64,000 nucleotides of DNA from an uncultured Bacillota bacterium (GTDB taxonomy: Bacteria > Bacillota_I > Bacilli_A > RFN20 > CAG-288): positions 274,168 through 338,167 of the forward strand of contig CASDVP010000001.1 in the NCBI GenBank assembly GCA_949284445.1, given 5' to 3'. This document shows positions 47,697 to 55,795 of the stretch, in pieces. Every line of letters begins with the position of its first letter. Position 1 is the stretch's first letter. The notes beneath the pieces were generated by a model that was given only the letters and a program-made list of their open reading frames with translations, was not told the origin of the DNA and searched no databases. The translations under genes were made by a program, and so were the position numbers.

Positions 47697-47770
47697 ATGT
47701 ACTGAACCTTTAATATAAAGAAAGTATAATAAATATTTATTGTACTGATTGAAAATAAGGTTCAGTACAT
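47697..47770 (+). promoter_or_regulatory. 14-bp perfect inverted repeat enclosing a promoter-like box
   Basis: ATGTACTGAACCTT (47697-47710) and AAGGTTCAGTACAT (47757-47770) are exact complements 46 bases apart. A third partial copy TGTACTGA lies at 47741. Between them is TATAAT (47725-47730), about 100 bases before the response regulator start. TTTTG after the second arm means it could also act as a long-loop terminator for the GH3 operon. It may be an operator or switch for the regulator pair. Confidence 0.5.
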
Positions 47771-47829
47771 TTTTGCTATATTACTACTTCAAGTTCTATA
47801 TAATTAATGCTAAATTCAAGGAGATTTTA

Positions 47830-48537
47830 ATGATAAGAGCAGCAATTGTTGATGATGATTTATCTGAACAAGATAATGTTCGTAAAATGATAGATGCTTT
47901 TTCAAATGAGAATAATCATAAGTTTTCTATTGATAAGTTCAATAACGGGGACCAATTGCTCTTTGATTTTTGTTATGGAAAATATGATTTGATTTTTTTG
48001 GATATCGATTTGACATCTAATGACAATGGAATAATAGTCGCAAATAAAATACGTGAAATTGATAAAGATGTGATCATTGTTTTTATAACTAATCTAGTTC
48101 AATACGCTTTAGATGGATATAAAGTAAATGCTTTTGACTATATGGTCAAGCCGATTAATTATATTGATTTTGCATCAAGAATGAATGTCATAGTAGATAT
48201 CATTTCCAAAAAAATGACTGAAAAAGTATTGATTCAAACCAACGGCTCTAAAATCGTTTTGCTGGTTAAAGATATCTATTATGTAGAGATCGCTAATCAT
48301 CAAATTATCTATCACACTTCCTCTGGAAACTTTAAAACTTATGGCGCTTTAAAAGATATTGTAAAAGAACTGCAGCCATATCATTTTTCACTATGTAATT
48401 CCTGTTTTTTAGTAAATTTAGAATATGTAGAAAAGATTGAGGGGTTTGATCTTTATATCAAAGGAAACAAGATACTCATATCTCATCCGAAAAAGAGAGC
48501 TTTTTTACAAGAGTTAAATAAATTTTTAGGGATGTGA
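47830..48537 (+). CDS. LytTR-family response regulator (glycan locus 2)
   Basis: 235 residues from ATG 47830, chosen because AAGGAG lies six bases before it; the frame is open back to 47749 without a ribosome site. Receiver domain with IVDDD at 6-10, phosphoacceptor D58 in LIFLDIDL, VIVFITN and DYMVKPINY. LytTR domain (about 130-232) with IYYVEIANHQ, FKTYGALKDIV, HFSLCNSCFLVNLEYV and ISHPKKRAFL. Paralogue of the locus 1 regulator. It probably controls the GH3 operon next to it. Confidence 0.93.
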   Translation: MIRAAIVDDDLSEQDNVRKMIDAFSNENNHKFSIDKFNNGDQLLFDFCYGKYDLIFLDIDLTSNDNGIIVANKIREIDKDVIIVFITNLVQYALDGYKVNAFDYMVKPINYIDFASRMNVIVDIISKKMTEKVLIQTNGSKIVLLVKDIYYVEIANHQIIYHTSSGNFKTYGALKDIVKELQPYHFSLCNSCFLVNLEYVEKIEGFDLYIKGNKILISHPKKRAFLQELNKFLGM

Positions 48538-48539
48538 AC

Positions 48540-49931
48540 ATGGAAAAATTATATCCGATTAATGGGTTATTCTTTTATCGTTTGATTTTCATGCTTCTGC
48601 TCATTTTAGGTGAAGCTCTATTCTGCTATAAATTAGAGAAAAAAGAAAAGTTTACACTCAAATTGATTTTAGGAGTTTTAGCATGTTTTGTATTCGCACT
48701 CATCTTTCCGATTCCGACAAGCAATGCTTTTTATTCGATGATGATGTTTTTCTTATTTTTTATCTTCACATTTTTCATAAGTCTCACTCTCTTCAAAGCT
48801 GATACCAAAATGATATTCTTCTGTTTGGTTTGTGGATATACAATCGAACATACGGCATATGAGCTATATAGCACCTTAAATTGCTTTTTAGTGGCTACGG
48901 AAGTACGCTCTGGAGGATTATATAATTATGATGAATTATCATTATTTGCCAATCCTATCGATTTCGTTCTTTGGATAGTGTCTTATATAAACGTGTATTG
49001 GATAATGTTTTTGTTATTTGCTAGAAGGATTAAAAAAGGTCAAATATTTGAAAATCTAGGAAGTGGTAAGATATTGATCATAGGTGCTGTATTTATTGTA
49101 TTAGATATCATTTTTAATAGTTTGATATCATATTATAGCTCTATTCATTATGAACCAACTTATATTGGATTAGCAAGTTTGGTTAATATGATTGCATGTG
49201 TTATCGGTATATCATTTTTATTTGAAATGTATTATTCTAGTAACCTTAAAAGAGAATACCTGATTTTATCAGAGATCAGAAACGAAGAAAAAAACCAATA
49301 CTATTTATCTAAAGAAACAATCGACATGATCAATATCAAATGCCATGATTTTCGTCATCAGATCAGGCGCTTTGGTAAAGAGCAAAATGTTAATGAAGAG
49401 GCGATTAATAATATCAATAAATTGATCAATATCTATGATTCTACAGTCAAAACTTCAAACGCTGCATTAAATGTCATTTTGAGTGAAAAAACGTTATTGT
49501 GTAACAAATATAATATTATTTTCTCATGCATCGCTGATGGGGAAGCGATATCTTTTATGCTTGAGGAAGATATTTATTCTTTGTTCGGCAACATATTAGA
49601 TAACGCGATAGAAGCGGTTAAGAAATTACCGATAGAAAAAAGAAACATTCGATTAAAAATAAAATCTATCGGCAACATTATTTCTGTATCTGCAAAAAAC
49701 TTTTATAGCGGCGAATTAAAACTTGTCAACGGATTTCCGCTAACTTCTAAGGCTGACAATCGTAATCATGGTTTTGGATTAAAGTCGATTAAATTGATCA
49801 CAGAAAAATATAATGGGGAAATGAAGATATCATGCCAAGATCAAATGTTTGAAATCGACTTGATGTTTATCCATGATTCGAAAGATGTCAAACAATCTGA
49901 TGGCATCGATACTAAAAGTCCAAAAAATTAA
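48540..49931 (+). CDS. GHKL-type sensor histidine kinase (glycan locus 2)
   Basis: About 463 residues. ATG 48540 is preferred, since AGGGA lies seven bases upstream; GTG 48534 overlaps the regulator stop. Six or more membrane helices (about 5-230), then the H-box CHDFRHQIRRFGKEQN with H269, the N-box YSLFGNILDNAIEAVKK and the G-box GFGLKSIKLITEKY. Same plan as the kinase at 8666, including the helix MFLLFARRIKKGQ. It lacks a periplasmic sensor domain. The partner is the LytTR regulator at 47830. Confidence 0.92.
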   Translation: MEKLYPINGLFFYRLIFMLLLILGEALFCYKLEKKEKFTLKLILGVLACFVFALIFPIPTSNAFYSMMMFFLFFIFTFFISLTLFKADTKMIFFCLVCGYTIEHTAYELYSTLNCFLVATEVRSGGLYNYDELSLFANPIDFVLWIVSYINVYWIMFLLFARRIKKGQIFENLGSGKILIIGAVFIVLDIIFNSLISYYSSIHYEPTYIGLASLVNMIACVIGISFLFEMYYSSNLKREYLILSEIRNEEKNQYYLSKETIDMINIKCHDFRHQIRRFGKEQNVNEEAINNINKLINIYDSTVKTSNAALNVILSEKTLLCNKYNIIFSCIADGEAISFMLEEDIYSLFGNILDNAIEAVKKLPIEKRNIRLKIKSIGNIISVSAKNFYSGELKLVNGFPLTSKADNRNHGFGLKSIKLITEKYNGEMKISCQDQMFEIDLMFIHDSKDVKQSDGIDTKSPKN

Positions 49932-50192
49932 TGTGTTAGATGTAAAACTAGATTGCTATTTGGTGTTGTTCTCACATATTTTGTGTGCTAAATAAAGATT
50001 ATTCTAATCCTTTTAATTTTTTTAATTCTTCATATTAAAAGCATAGATTTAATATATGTGATCAGGTTTTTTATTAAAAACGAAGACTAAATACAGCTAT
50101 AAAATTGCAAAGAGAATTGAAATATTAACAAATATTGCAAAATTAAAATGATACCCTATTGCAAGTTAGTGAGCAAAGATAAATCAGGCGCT

Positions 50193-51545
50193 TTATTTTT
50201 CATTGATATCAGTAGATGACTTTTCGATATCTTCGCTTTGAAGATCGGCGACAACAGCATAAACTTCATGATTATCTTCGAATAGATGGTCGAGAAGGTA
50301 ATTGATAAAATCACCATAGTATGAAGAAGAATTGATCAGATTTGGCTCATTTTCATCGTAATACTCTTCCATATCGTTGAGATGAGAGATAAAGAAATCT
50401 TTGAAATCTTTTTTTGTGATATTTTCATTTTTGGAAAGTTTTCGAACCAAAGATCTTTCTAAATTCTCTACTTCATCTAAATATGGTGAATCTTTTGAAT
50501 CATAAACAGATAACAAATTGTAATCGATAAAAAGCTTATGGACTTTTGCGTAGATCTCATCATATTTTTCACCAGAGTAACCAAAGATATTGTCTATTTT
50601 AGATAGTTCCTCGTCATTTATTTTCTCAATGAAATAGAAGTTATGAACTTCAGTATCGGATTTTATAGAAAACCAAAAGCGGCTATATTCTAATTTTTCA
50701 CGGTTATTGATTGGAATATCAATGCGCAGGATCTTGATCGCTTTTTTATAAAAGATTATCGCTTTATCTGCTTTTAATGATAGAAGAGCATTCCATGCTT
50801 TTAATTTGAAAAGACCTTTAGTTGATATTTTATAATAAACACCTAAAAAGCCATTTTCTATTTCAGCTTCTTTAGCTTTATTTTCAAGCTTTTGGTATAG
50901 TTTTGGTTTCTTCTTCTTATTATATATATTCCTAGTTGAAAAATACTCAGATAGCTCCATAAATAGACCATATAGAAGAGCAAATGCTAATCCTGAACCA
51001 ACAGAAAGCCATATGCTTAATGTAGAGTTTTCACCATTAAGAGTGGTAAAGAAAGTGATGATACCAAAAACAACACCGCCAAGGAGGTAGAGAAGCCATC
51101 GTATTATAGTGCCTTGAGATATATGGAGAGCTTCTCTTCTCATTTCTTTTTCAGATAATGTTTGTTGCAATAGAATATATAACTCGTTCTCGTTTTGATA
51201 TCCGCTGACATTTTGTTTTTCTTTATGATAATCAATCTTGTTTATTGCAGTTGTATGATTGAAACTATCTGATTGTAGTTCGAAATTTAATGCTATCAAT
51301 TCATCTCTTAAAGCACAAAGTGCTTCTTTTGAATAGGCATAATCTTTTGTGCTAAAAGTGATATTGTTAAGTATAGAATTAAAGAATATAAAATGTGGAG
51401 TTAATTTGACTCCATACAAAACAATTTCAGGCGTGGTATAGATATAAGGCGATTTATCTCGCTGTGGTTTTTGTCCATCTTTTTCTAAGATATCGAACAC
51501 TTCTTTTTTCTTTTTGCCCAATAGGTTAAGCCATTTCTCAATCAT
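50193..51545 (-). CDS. Two-TM membrane protein of unknown function
   Basis: 450 residues: a cytosolic N-terminal region (about 1-140), two helices (about 152-172 and 179-200, IRWLLYLLGGVVFGIITFF and a second span ending LFMELSEYF), then a lysine-rich segment and a folded cytosolic C-terminal domain (about 225-345) that may be GRAM/PH-like, followed by an acidic helical tail. No motif is certain. Monocistronic, minus strand. About 260 bases upstream of it on the plus side (49932-50192) hold nothing recognisable. Confidence 0.65.
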   Translation of the reverse strand: MIEKWLNLLGKKKKEVFDILEKDGQKPQRDKSPYIYTTPEIVLYGVKLTPHFIFFNSILNNITFSTKDYAYSKEALCALRDELIALNFELQSDSFNHTTAINKIDYHKEKQNVSGYQNENELYILLQQTLSEKEMRREALHISQGTIIRWLLYLLGGVVFGIITFFTTLNGENSTLSIWLSVGSGLAFALLYGLFMELSEYFSTRNIYNKKKKPKLYQKLENKAKEAEIENGFLGVYYKISTKGLFKLKAWNALLSLKADKAIIFYKKAIKILRIDIPINNREKLEYSRFWFSIKSDTEVHNFYFIEKINDEELSKIDNIFGYSGEKYDEIYAKVHKLFIDYNLLSVYDSKDSPYLDEVENLERSLVRKLSKNENITKKDFKDFFISHLNDMEEYYDENEPNLINSSSYYGDFINYLLDHLFEDNHEVYAVVADLQSEDIEKSSTDINEK

Positions 51546-51683
51546 ATTGTAAATTATAAAGAAAATGCATATTTATAACAAGGAATAATCTTGCTGAATA
51601 TCTTGACTTGAACTTAAATGTTGTGAATATTAGAGTAACCGTCAAATCAGTGTATTGATAATTGTAAAGTTTTAAAGGTGAGT

Positions 51684-52030
51684 TTAAAGCGATGAGGGGT
51701 TAGTCCCTTTTTTAGTTAATAATGTACATACTTCGTTTTCACAAATAGCACCTTTATAAAAGCTCGGGTTACCTGACAACTGTAAGTCTTGAATCACTTT
51801 TCCATATGATGGCAAAAGAAGACCGGTATCTGCAAAATAAAGTTTAAATTGATTTTCTTTTTGGTAGTAATTAAAAGGAATATCTATAGTTTTAATATTT
51901 TGCACTTTGTAAACTAATCCCGCACCTATCAATCATTCGATCGCATCATAAAATGCGCTTGCTCTAGCCTCATTATTTATTGATGAATATTGAAATTTAT
52001 TGTTTCCTTTTGCTAATTGTGTCTGCTTAA
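51684..52030 (-). pseudogene. C-terminal remnant of a DUF4143 ATPase
   Basis: Minus-strand text reads LAKGNNKFQYSSINNEARASA and YDAIE, a stop (TGA where the family has Trp), then LIGAGLVYKVQNIKTIDIPF and FKLYFADTGLLLPSYG up to 51684. This is the junction and DUF4143 part of the ATPase family; the ATPase half and the final nuclease-like part are missing. Together with the copies at 4089 and 24238 it makes three dead members of this family. Confidence 0.85.
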
Positions 52031-52282
52031 TTTACATTTTATATGGTGAATAATTCTTTATATTGTATCTTTTTATTTCGTTAGATGTAGACCGTATACA
52101 TTGCTTTAACTCGAAAAGAAAAAACAAATCTCATTTTAAATTGTAGATTGGCATTTCATGTAACCATTTAAATAATACACACAATTAATTATAAAAGTAA
52201 CAAAATATAAATTATTTTATAGATACAAGATAAAAACATTAAACAATATACGTCTTGAATTAAGCATATTGGTTGCAGTATC
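52031..52282. other. Intergenic stretch with no recognisable gene
   Basis: About 250 AT-rich bases upstream of the ATPase remnant. It probably held the lost ATPase half, but no residual motif can be read. Confidence 0.4.
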
Positions 52283-52312
52283 ATCTAATTTAGATAGTTG
52301 ATATGTCAACTA
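52283..52312. promoter_or_regulatory. Two adjacent dyads, MarR-operator-like
   Basis: ATCTAA-T-TTAGAT (52283-52295) runs into TAGTTGA-TATG-TCAACTA (52295-52312), both perfect inverted repeats. The second is the length and style of MarR-family operators, and a MarR gene lies 380 bases downstream. Immediately after it, GAGG and an ATG open a short frame. Confidence 0.45.
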
Positions 52313-52327
52313 AATAGAGGCGCTGAT

Positions 52328-52582
52328 ATGGATGGATTAAATCTTTGTATTGCACAAATATTAAGCAATTTATTCAAAATCAGTTCATCGTTTTTTACGC
52401 TTTTCTTTTGGATGATAAAAATTTTAGATGAGAATGATAGCCCTATTATTCTCTCCAATATTCTTTTACTAAAGCATGTCATTAGAAACAACCGATCTTT
52501 TATTGATGAACAAAGTAACTATCATATCTTCAGGCTTGATACTTGTAGTTTTGTAGCTGTAAAGAATTCTTTATCAAACTGA
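52328..52582 (+). CDS. Small hypothetical ORF behind the dyads
   Basis: 84 residues from ATG 52328 with GAGG seven bases upstream (MDGLNLCIAQILSNLFKISS). Partly hydrophobic (SSFFTLFFWMIKIL), no homologue recognised. It could be a real small protein, or the 5' part of a decayed gene that still keeps its start signals. The ribosome site and the operator-like dyads are the only support. Confidence 0.3.
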   Translation: MDGLNLCIAQILSNLFKISSSFFTLFFWMIKILDENDSPIILSNILLLKHVIRNNRSFIDEQSNYHIFRLDTCSFVAVKNSLSN

Positions 52583-52690
52583 CATCATATCAGTAATTAC
52601 TTTTTTATTTCATCATCGTTAAAAAACTGAAAGTTAAAGTCATTTGTAATTCCTTAATGGAAAGTAATAAAGAAAAAAGGAGAAACTAAG

Positions 52691-53161
52691 ATGGACATCA
52701 CTAAAGCACAAATCACTAAGATCGCAAGAGAAGTTAACAAATTTGTTGTCAGGAGGTTGAAGAAAGATGGCATCGGAAGTTCGGAATTTGATCTTATTCA
52801 TGTTGTCAGAAAACATGATGGGATCAGTCAGGCTGGCATCTGTAAGATTTTAGGAACCGATAAAGGTGCAGTCGCTAGGCAAGTAGCTAGTCTTGTGAAA
52901 AGAGGCTACATAAGAAAACTGGATGATCCAAATGATAAAAGAGCATCTCTTATTTATCCGACTGCAAAAGCTGAAGAACTAAAGATCTCTAAAAGACATG
53001 TTGAAACTATTTATTATGAATATATTCTCAGAGTTTTAAATGAAGATGAGAAAAAGATATTTGCCTCACTTCTTGAAAAGGTTTATTTGTGCTCAAAAGA
53101 AGAGAGCAAATCTGAATTTCAAAATTTAAACAAGATTGTAGAAGGCGATAGTAATGAATAA
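52691..53161 (+). CDS. MarR-family transcriptional regulator
   Basis: 156 residues. A winged helix-turn-helix is clear: HVVRKHDGISQAGICKILG (about 37-55), GAVARQVASLVKRGYIRK (recognition helix and wing) and DPNDKRASLIYPTAKAEEL. N- and C-terminal helices would make the dimer. AAAAGGAGA precedes the ATG. It overlaps the MFS gene by eight bases, so it most likely controls that transporter in response to a small compound. Confidence 0.92.
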   Translation: MDITKAQITKIAREVNKFVVRRLKKDGIGSSEFDLIHVVRKHDGISQAGICKILGTDKGAVARQVASLVKRGYIRKLDDPNDKRASLIYPTAKAEELKISKRHVETIYYEYILRVLNEDEKKIFASLLEKVYLCSKEESKSEFQNLNKIVEGDSNE

Positions 53162-54410
53162 ACAAAATAAAAAGAAAATATCTAATGCGATGATCTTTTT
53201 GCTCCTTTTTGGAGTGGTCAGTCTTCTATCTGACATGACTCATGAAGGGGCTGCAAGCATTCAAGGCACTTATCTATCTCTGATAGGTGCATCTGCTGGT
53301 GTCATCGGTTTTATTTCTGGTTTTAGTGAGCTATTAGGATATTCGCTCAGATATGTGTTCGGAAGAATAACTGATAAAACAAAGAAGTATTGGCCGATGG
53401 TGATACTCGGTTATTTAATAGATATTTTAGCTGTTCCATTTCTAGCGTTTGTTGGTCCTAATGGTTGGATCTGGGCTTGTATCATTTTAAGCATTCAAAG
53501 GATTGGAAAAGCTATAAAAAAACCTGCAAAGGATACCATCATGTCATTTGCTGCTACTCAAGAACAGGTAGGGCGAAGTTTTGGCATTCAAGAGATGTTA
53601 GATCAAATCGGTGCTTTTTTAGGACCGATATTCCTTTATCTTGTCATGCTATTTCAAACAGATGGTGAGACTTTTAAAAATTATTCGATCTGTTTTCTCT
53701 TCTTGTCGATACCTGCTTTATTAACTATCGTGATGCTATTTTTTACAAAACATAAATTTCCGAATCCAGATAAGTTTGAACCAGAGCCGAAGAAACATAA
53801 AAAATTCAAAATGAAACCGAGCTTTATTTTCTATATCATCGGTATCAGCATCTTTGCGTTTGGCTTTGTTGATTATTCATTAGTCGGTATGCATATAAGT
53901 AATGTTTATGTAGGGAATAATAATATTATTACTTCTGAAACGTTACCACTAGTTTATTCTGGTGCGATGATCGTCGATGCTATAGCAGCTGTTATTTTTG
54001 GAAAATTATATGATAAATTTGGAATGTTTTCTTTAGTTGGTGCGACGGCTTGTTCTTGTTTATTTTCATTATTTATTTTTGAATTAAACTCTCTAACTGT
54101 CCTCTTTGTTGGTGTTGTGATGTGGGGTATTGGGATGGGTGCTCAAGAGTCGATTTTAAAAGCGGCTGTCACCTCGATTGTCCCTAAGGATAGCAGAGCT
54201 ACTGGATATGGCTTATTCGAATTTTCATTCGGTATATTTTGGTTTTTAGGCAGTTGGTTATTAGGCACTTTATATGATATTTCTGTATTAGCTATGGTGA
54301 TAGTGTCTATAAGTGCACAGGTGTTATCGATACCTTGTTATATTCTTTCTTATTTGAAATCTAAAAAAGAAAAACAACTCGTGGATGAAAGCGATGAACA
54401 AAAAAAATAA
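53154..54410 (+). CDS. MFS transporter
   Basis: 418 residues with 12 predicted membrane helices. Early loop SLLSDMTHEGAASIQGTYL and FGRITDKTKKYWPM match the A-motif loop between helices 2 and 3 of MFS drug/sugar efflux pumps; IQRIGKAIKKPAKDTIMSFAA is typical of a group of uncharacterised bacterial MFS proteins. The C-terminus is lysine-rich. Overlap with a MarR gene points to efflux of a toxic compound. Substrate unknown. Confidence 0.88.
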   Translation: MNKQNKKKISNAMIFLLLFGVVSLLSDMTHEGAASIQGTYLSLIGASAGVIGFISGFSELLGYSLRYVFGRITDKTKKYWPMVILGYLIDILAVPFLAFVGPNGWIWACIILSIQRIGKAIKKPAKDTIMSFAATQEQVGRSFGIQEMLDQIGAFLGPIFLYLVMLFQTDGETFKNYSICFLFLSIPALLTIVMLFFTKHKFPNPDKFEPEPKKHKKFKMKPSFIFYIIGISIFAFGFVDYSLVGMHISNVYVGNNNIITSETLPLVYSGAMIVDAIAAVIFGKLYDKFGMFSLVGATACSCLFSLFIFELNSLTVLFVGVVMWGIGMGAQESILKAAVTSIVPKDSRATGYGLFEFSFGIFWFLGSWLLGTLYDISVLAMVIVSISAQVLSIPCYILSYLKSKKEKQLVDESDEQKK

Positions 54411-54481
54411 TTAAGCGCTTTGATATTGTTTTTTAGCAATCCATATATAAACTTCTTATAATAATTTGGTTATTAAAAATT

Positions 54482-55726
54482 ATGACAAACTTATTATTAA
54501 AATTATTCGTTAAAGATTATCGCAATACTAAAGATGTCAAAGTTAGAGAAAAATATGGTTTATTAGGATCCTTCTTTGGATTGATAACCAATTTTTTGCT
54601 ATTTTTAGCAAAGATAATCATCGGTTTGATGATGAATTTATTCTCAATCGTTGCTGATTCTGTCAATAACCTTTCTGATTTTGGAAATAATGGACTTTCA
54701 ATATTAGGATTTAAAGTTTCATCTAAAAAAGCGGATAGCGATCATCCTTTCGGTCATCAACGAATGGAATATATCATTTCTCTGGTGATCTCTTGCGTTA
54801 TCATCGCATTAGGTTTTGTGATGTTTTATCAAGGCATCGTTGACTTGATAGCTTTTATCAATTCGATGATGGAATTTCATCATCCAGTGATTCAAGAACT
54901 TTCGAATATAGAATTTATAGCGACTATTGTTATATTAGCATTGGCTGTTTTAGCTAAAGTCGCTCAAGCTTCATTGTATTTTTCTTTAGCAAAAAGAATA
55001 GATTCATTACAGCTTAAGGCAGTTGGAAGAGATTCTTTGAATGATGTTATAGGCACTACACTTGTTATTGTCGGTGTTCTTATCACTAAATTCACAACTT
55101 ATTCTGTCGATTGCTTCTTCACTTTGGTAGTAGCAGGATTAGTCATTTATTCTGGTATAGGAATATTAAAGCAAGCAGCAGATATTTTAATAGGTAAAAA
55201 AGCGGATAAAGAAATAATCGTTGCGTTAATCAATTTGATTAAATCTCATAAGGGTGCTTTAGGTATTCACGATTTGACTATGCATTATTATGGCAATAAT
55301 ATCTTCGCAGTCATCCATGTGGAAGTCGATGCTAGCAAAAATATTTTAGAGTCACATTCATTATGCGATGATATTGAAAAAGAAGCATATGAAAAATTAC
55401 ATATTCATTTGACCATTCATATGGATCCTGTTCTTCTTAATGATCCTGATACTGAAAAATATAAAAATGAAGTTTCTTTAGCTATCAAGAAACTGCCTTA
55501 TCCGATAACATTCCATGATTTTAGAATCGTTTCTGGTGTCGAACATGTGAATCTGGTGTTTGATGTCGTCATGCCTTCTGAACACGATGATGAAAAAGGT
55601 AGAAAAGAAGTTTATGACACTATTTTAAAAGAATGCGATATGAAATATGGTAAGAAAGTCTATCCAGTCATCAATTTTGATGATTCTTCAACTGACTTTT
55701 TATATGGCACAGAAGTCGAGCAATAG
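54482..55726 (+). CDS. Cation diffusion facilitator, Mn-type by motif
   Basis: 414 residues: six membrane helices (about 25-225) and a C-terminal CDF cytosolic domain (about 235-320) plus an extra 80-residue end. Metal ligands: VADSVNNLSDFGNN in helix 2 (N-x3-D) and GRDSLNDVIG in helix 5 (D-x3-D). This N-D-D-D set is that of Mn exporters such as MntE, while Zn exporters usually have H-D-D-D or D-D-H-D. A TTAAGCGCTTTGAT box lies 60 bases upstream (54411-54424). No Shine-Dalgarno is seen. Mn2+ export is inferred. Confidence 0.85.
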   Translation: MTNLLLKLFVKDYRNTKDVKVREKYGLLGSFFGLITNFLLFLAKIIIGLMMNLFSIVADSVNNLSDFGNNGLSILGFKVSSKKADSDHPFGHQRMEYIISLVISCVIIALGFVMFYQGIVDLIAFINSMMEFHHPVIQELSNIEFIATIVILALAVLAKVAQASLYFSLAKRIDSLQLKAVGRDSLNDVIGTTLVIVGVLITKFTTYSVDCFFTLVVAGLVIYSGIGILKQAADILIGKKADKEIIVALINLIKSHKGALGIHDLTMHYYGNNIFAVIHVEVDASKNILESHSLCDDIEKEAYEKLHIHLTIHMDPVLLNDPDTEKYKNEVSLAIKKLPYPITFHDFRIVSGVEHVNLVFDVVMPSEHDDEKGRKEVYDTILKECDMKYGKKVYPVINFDDSSTDFLYGTEVEQ

Positions 55727-55795
55727 TTTTTTAAGCAATTGTTAAATTTTACTAATCTTGGGCAAAAAGTTGTGTCTATCAGTTAAAATAATTGT

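Noticed and set aside
47749..47829. Upstream extension of the second response regulator
   Set aside because: It lacks a ribosome site, would start inside the inverted repeat and adds residues absent from the paralogue; ATG 47830 has AAGGAG.
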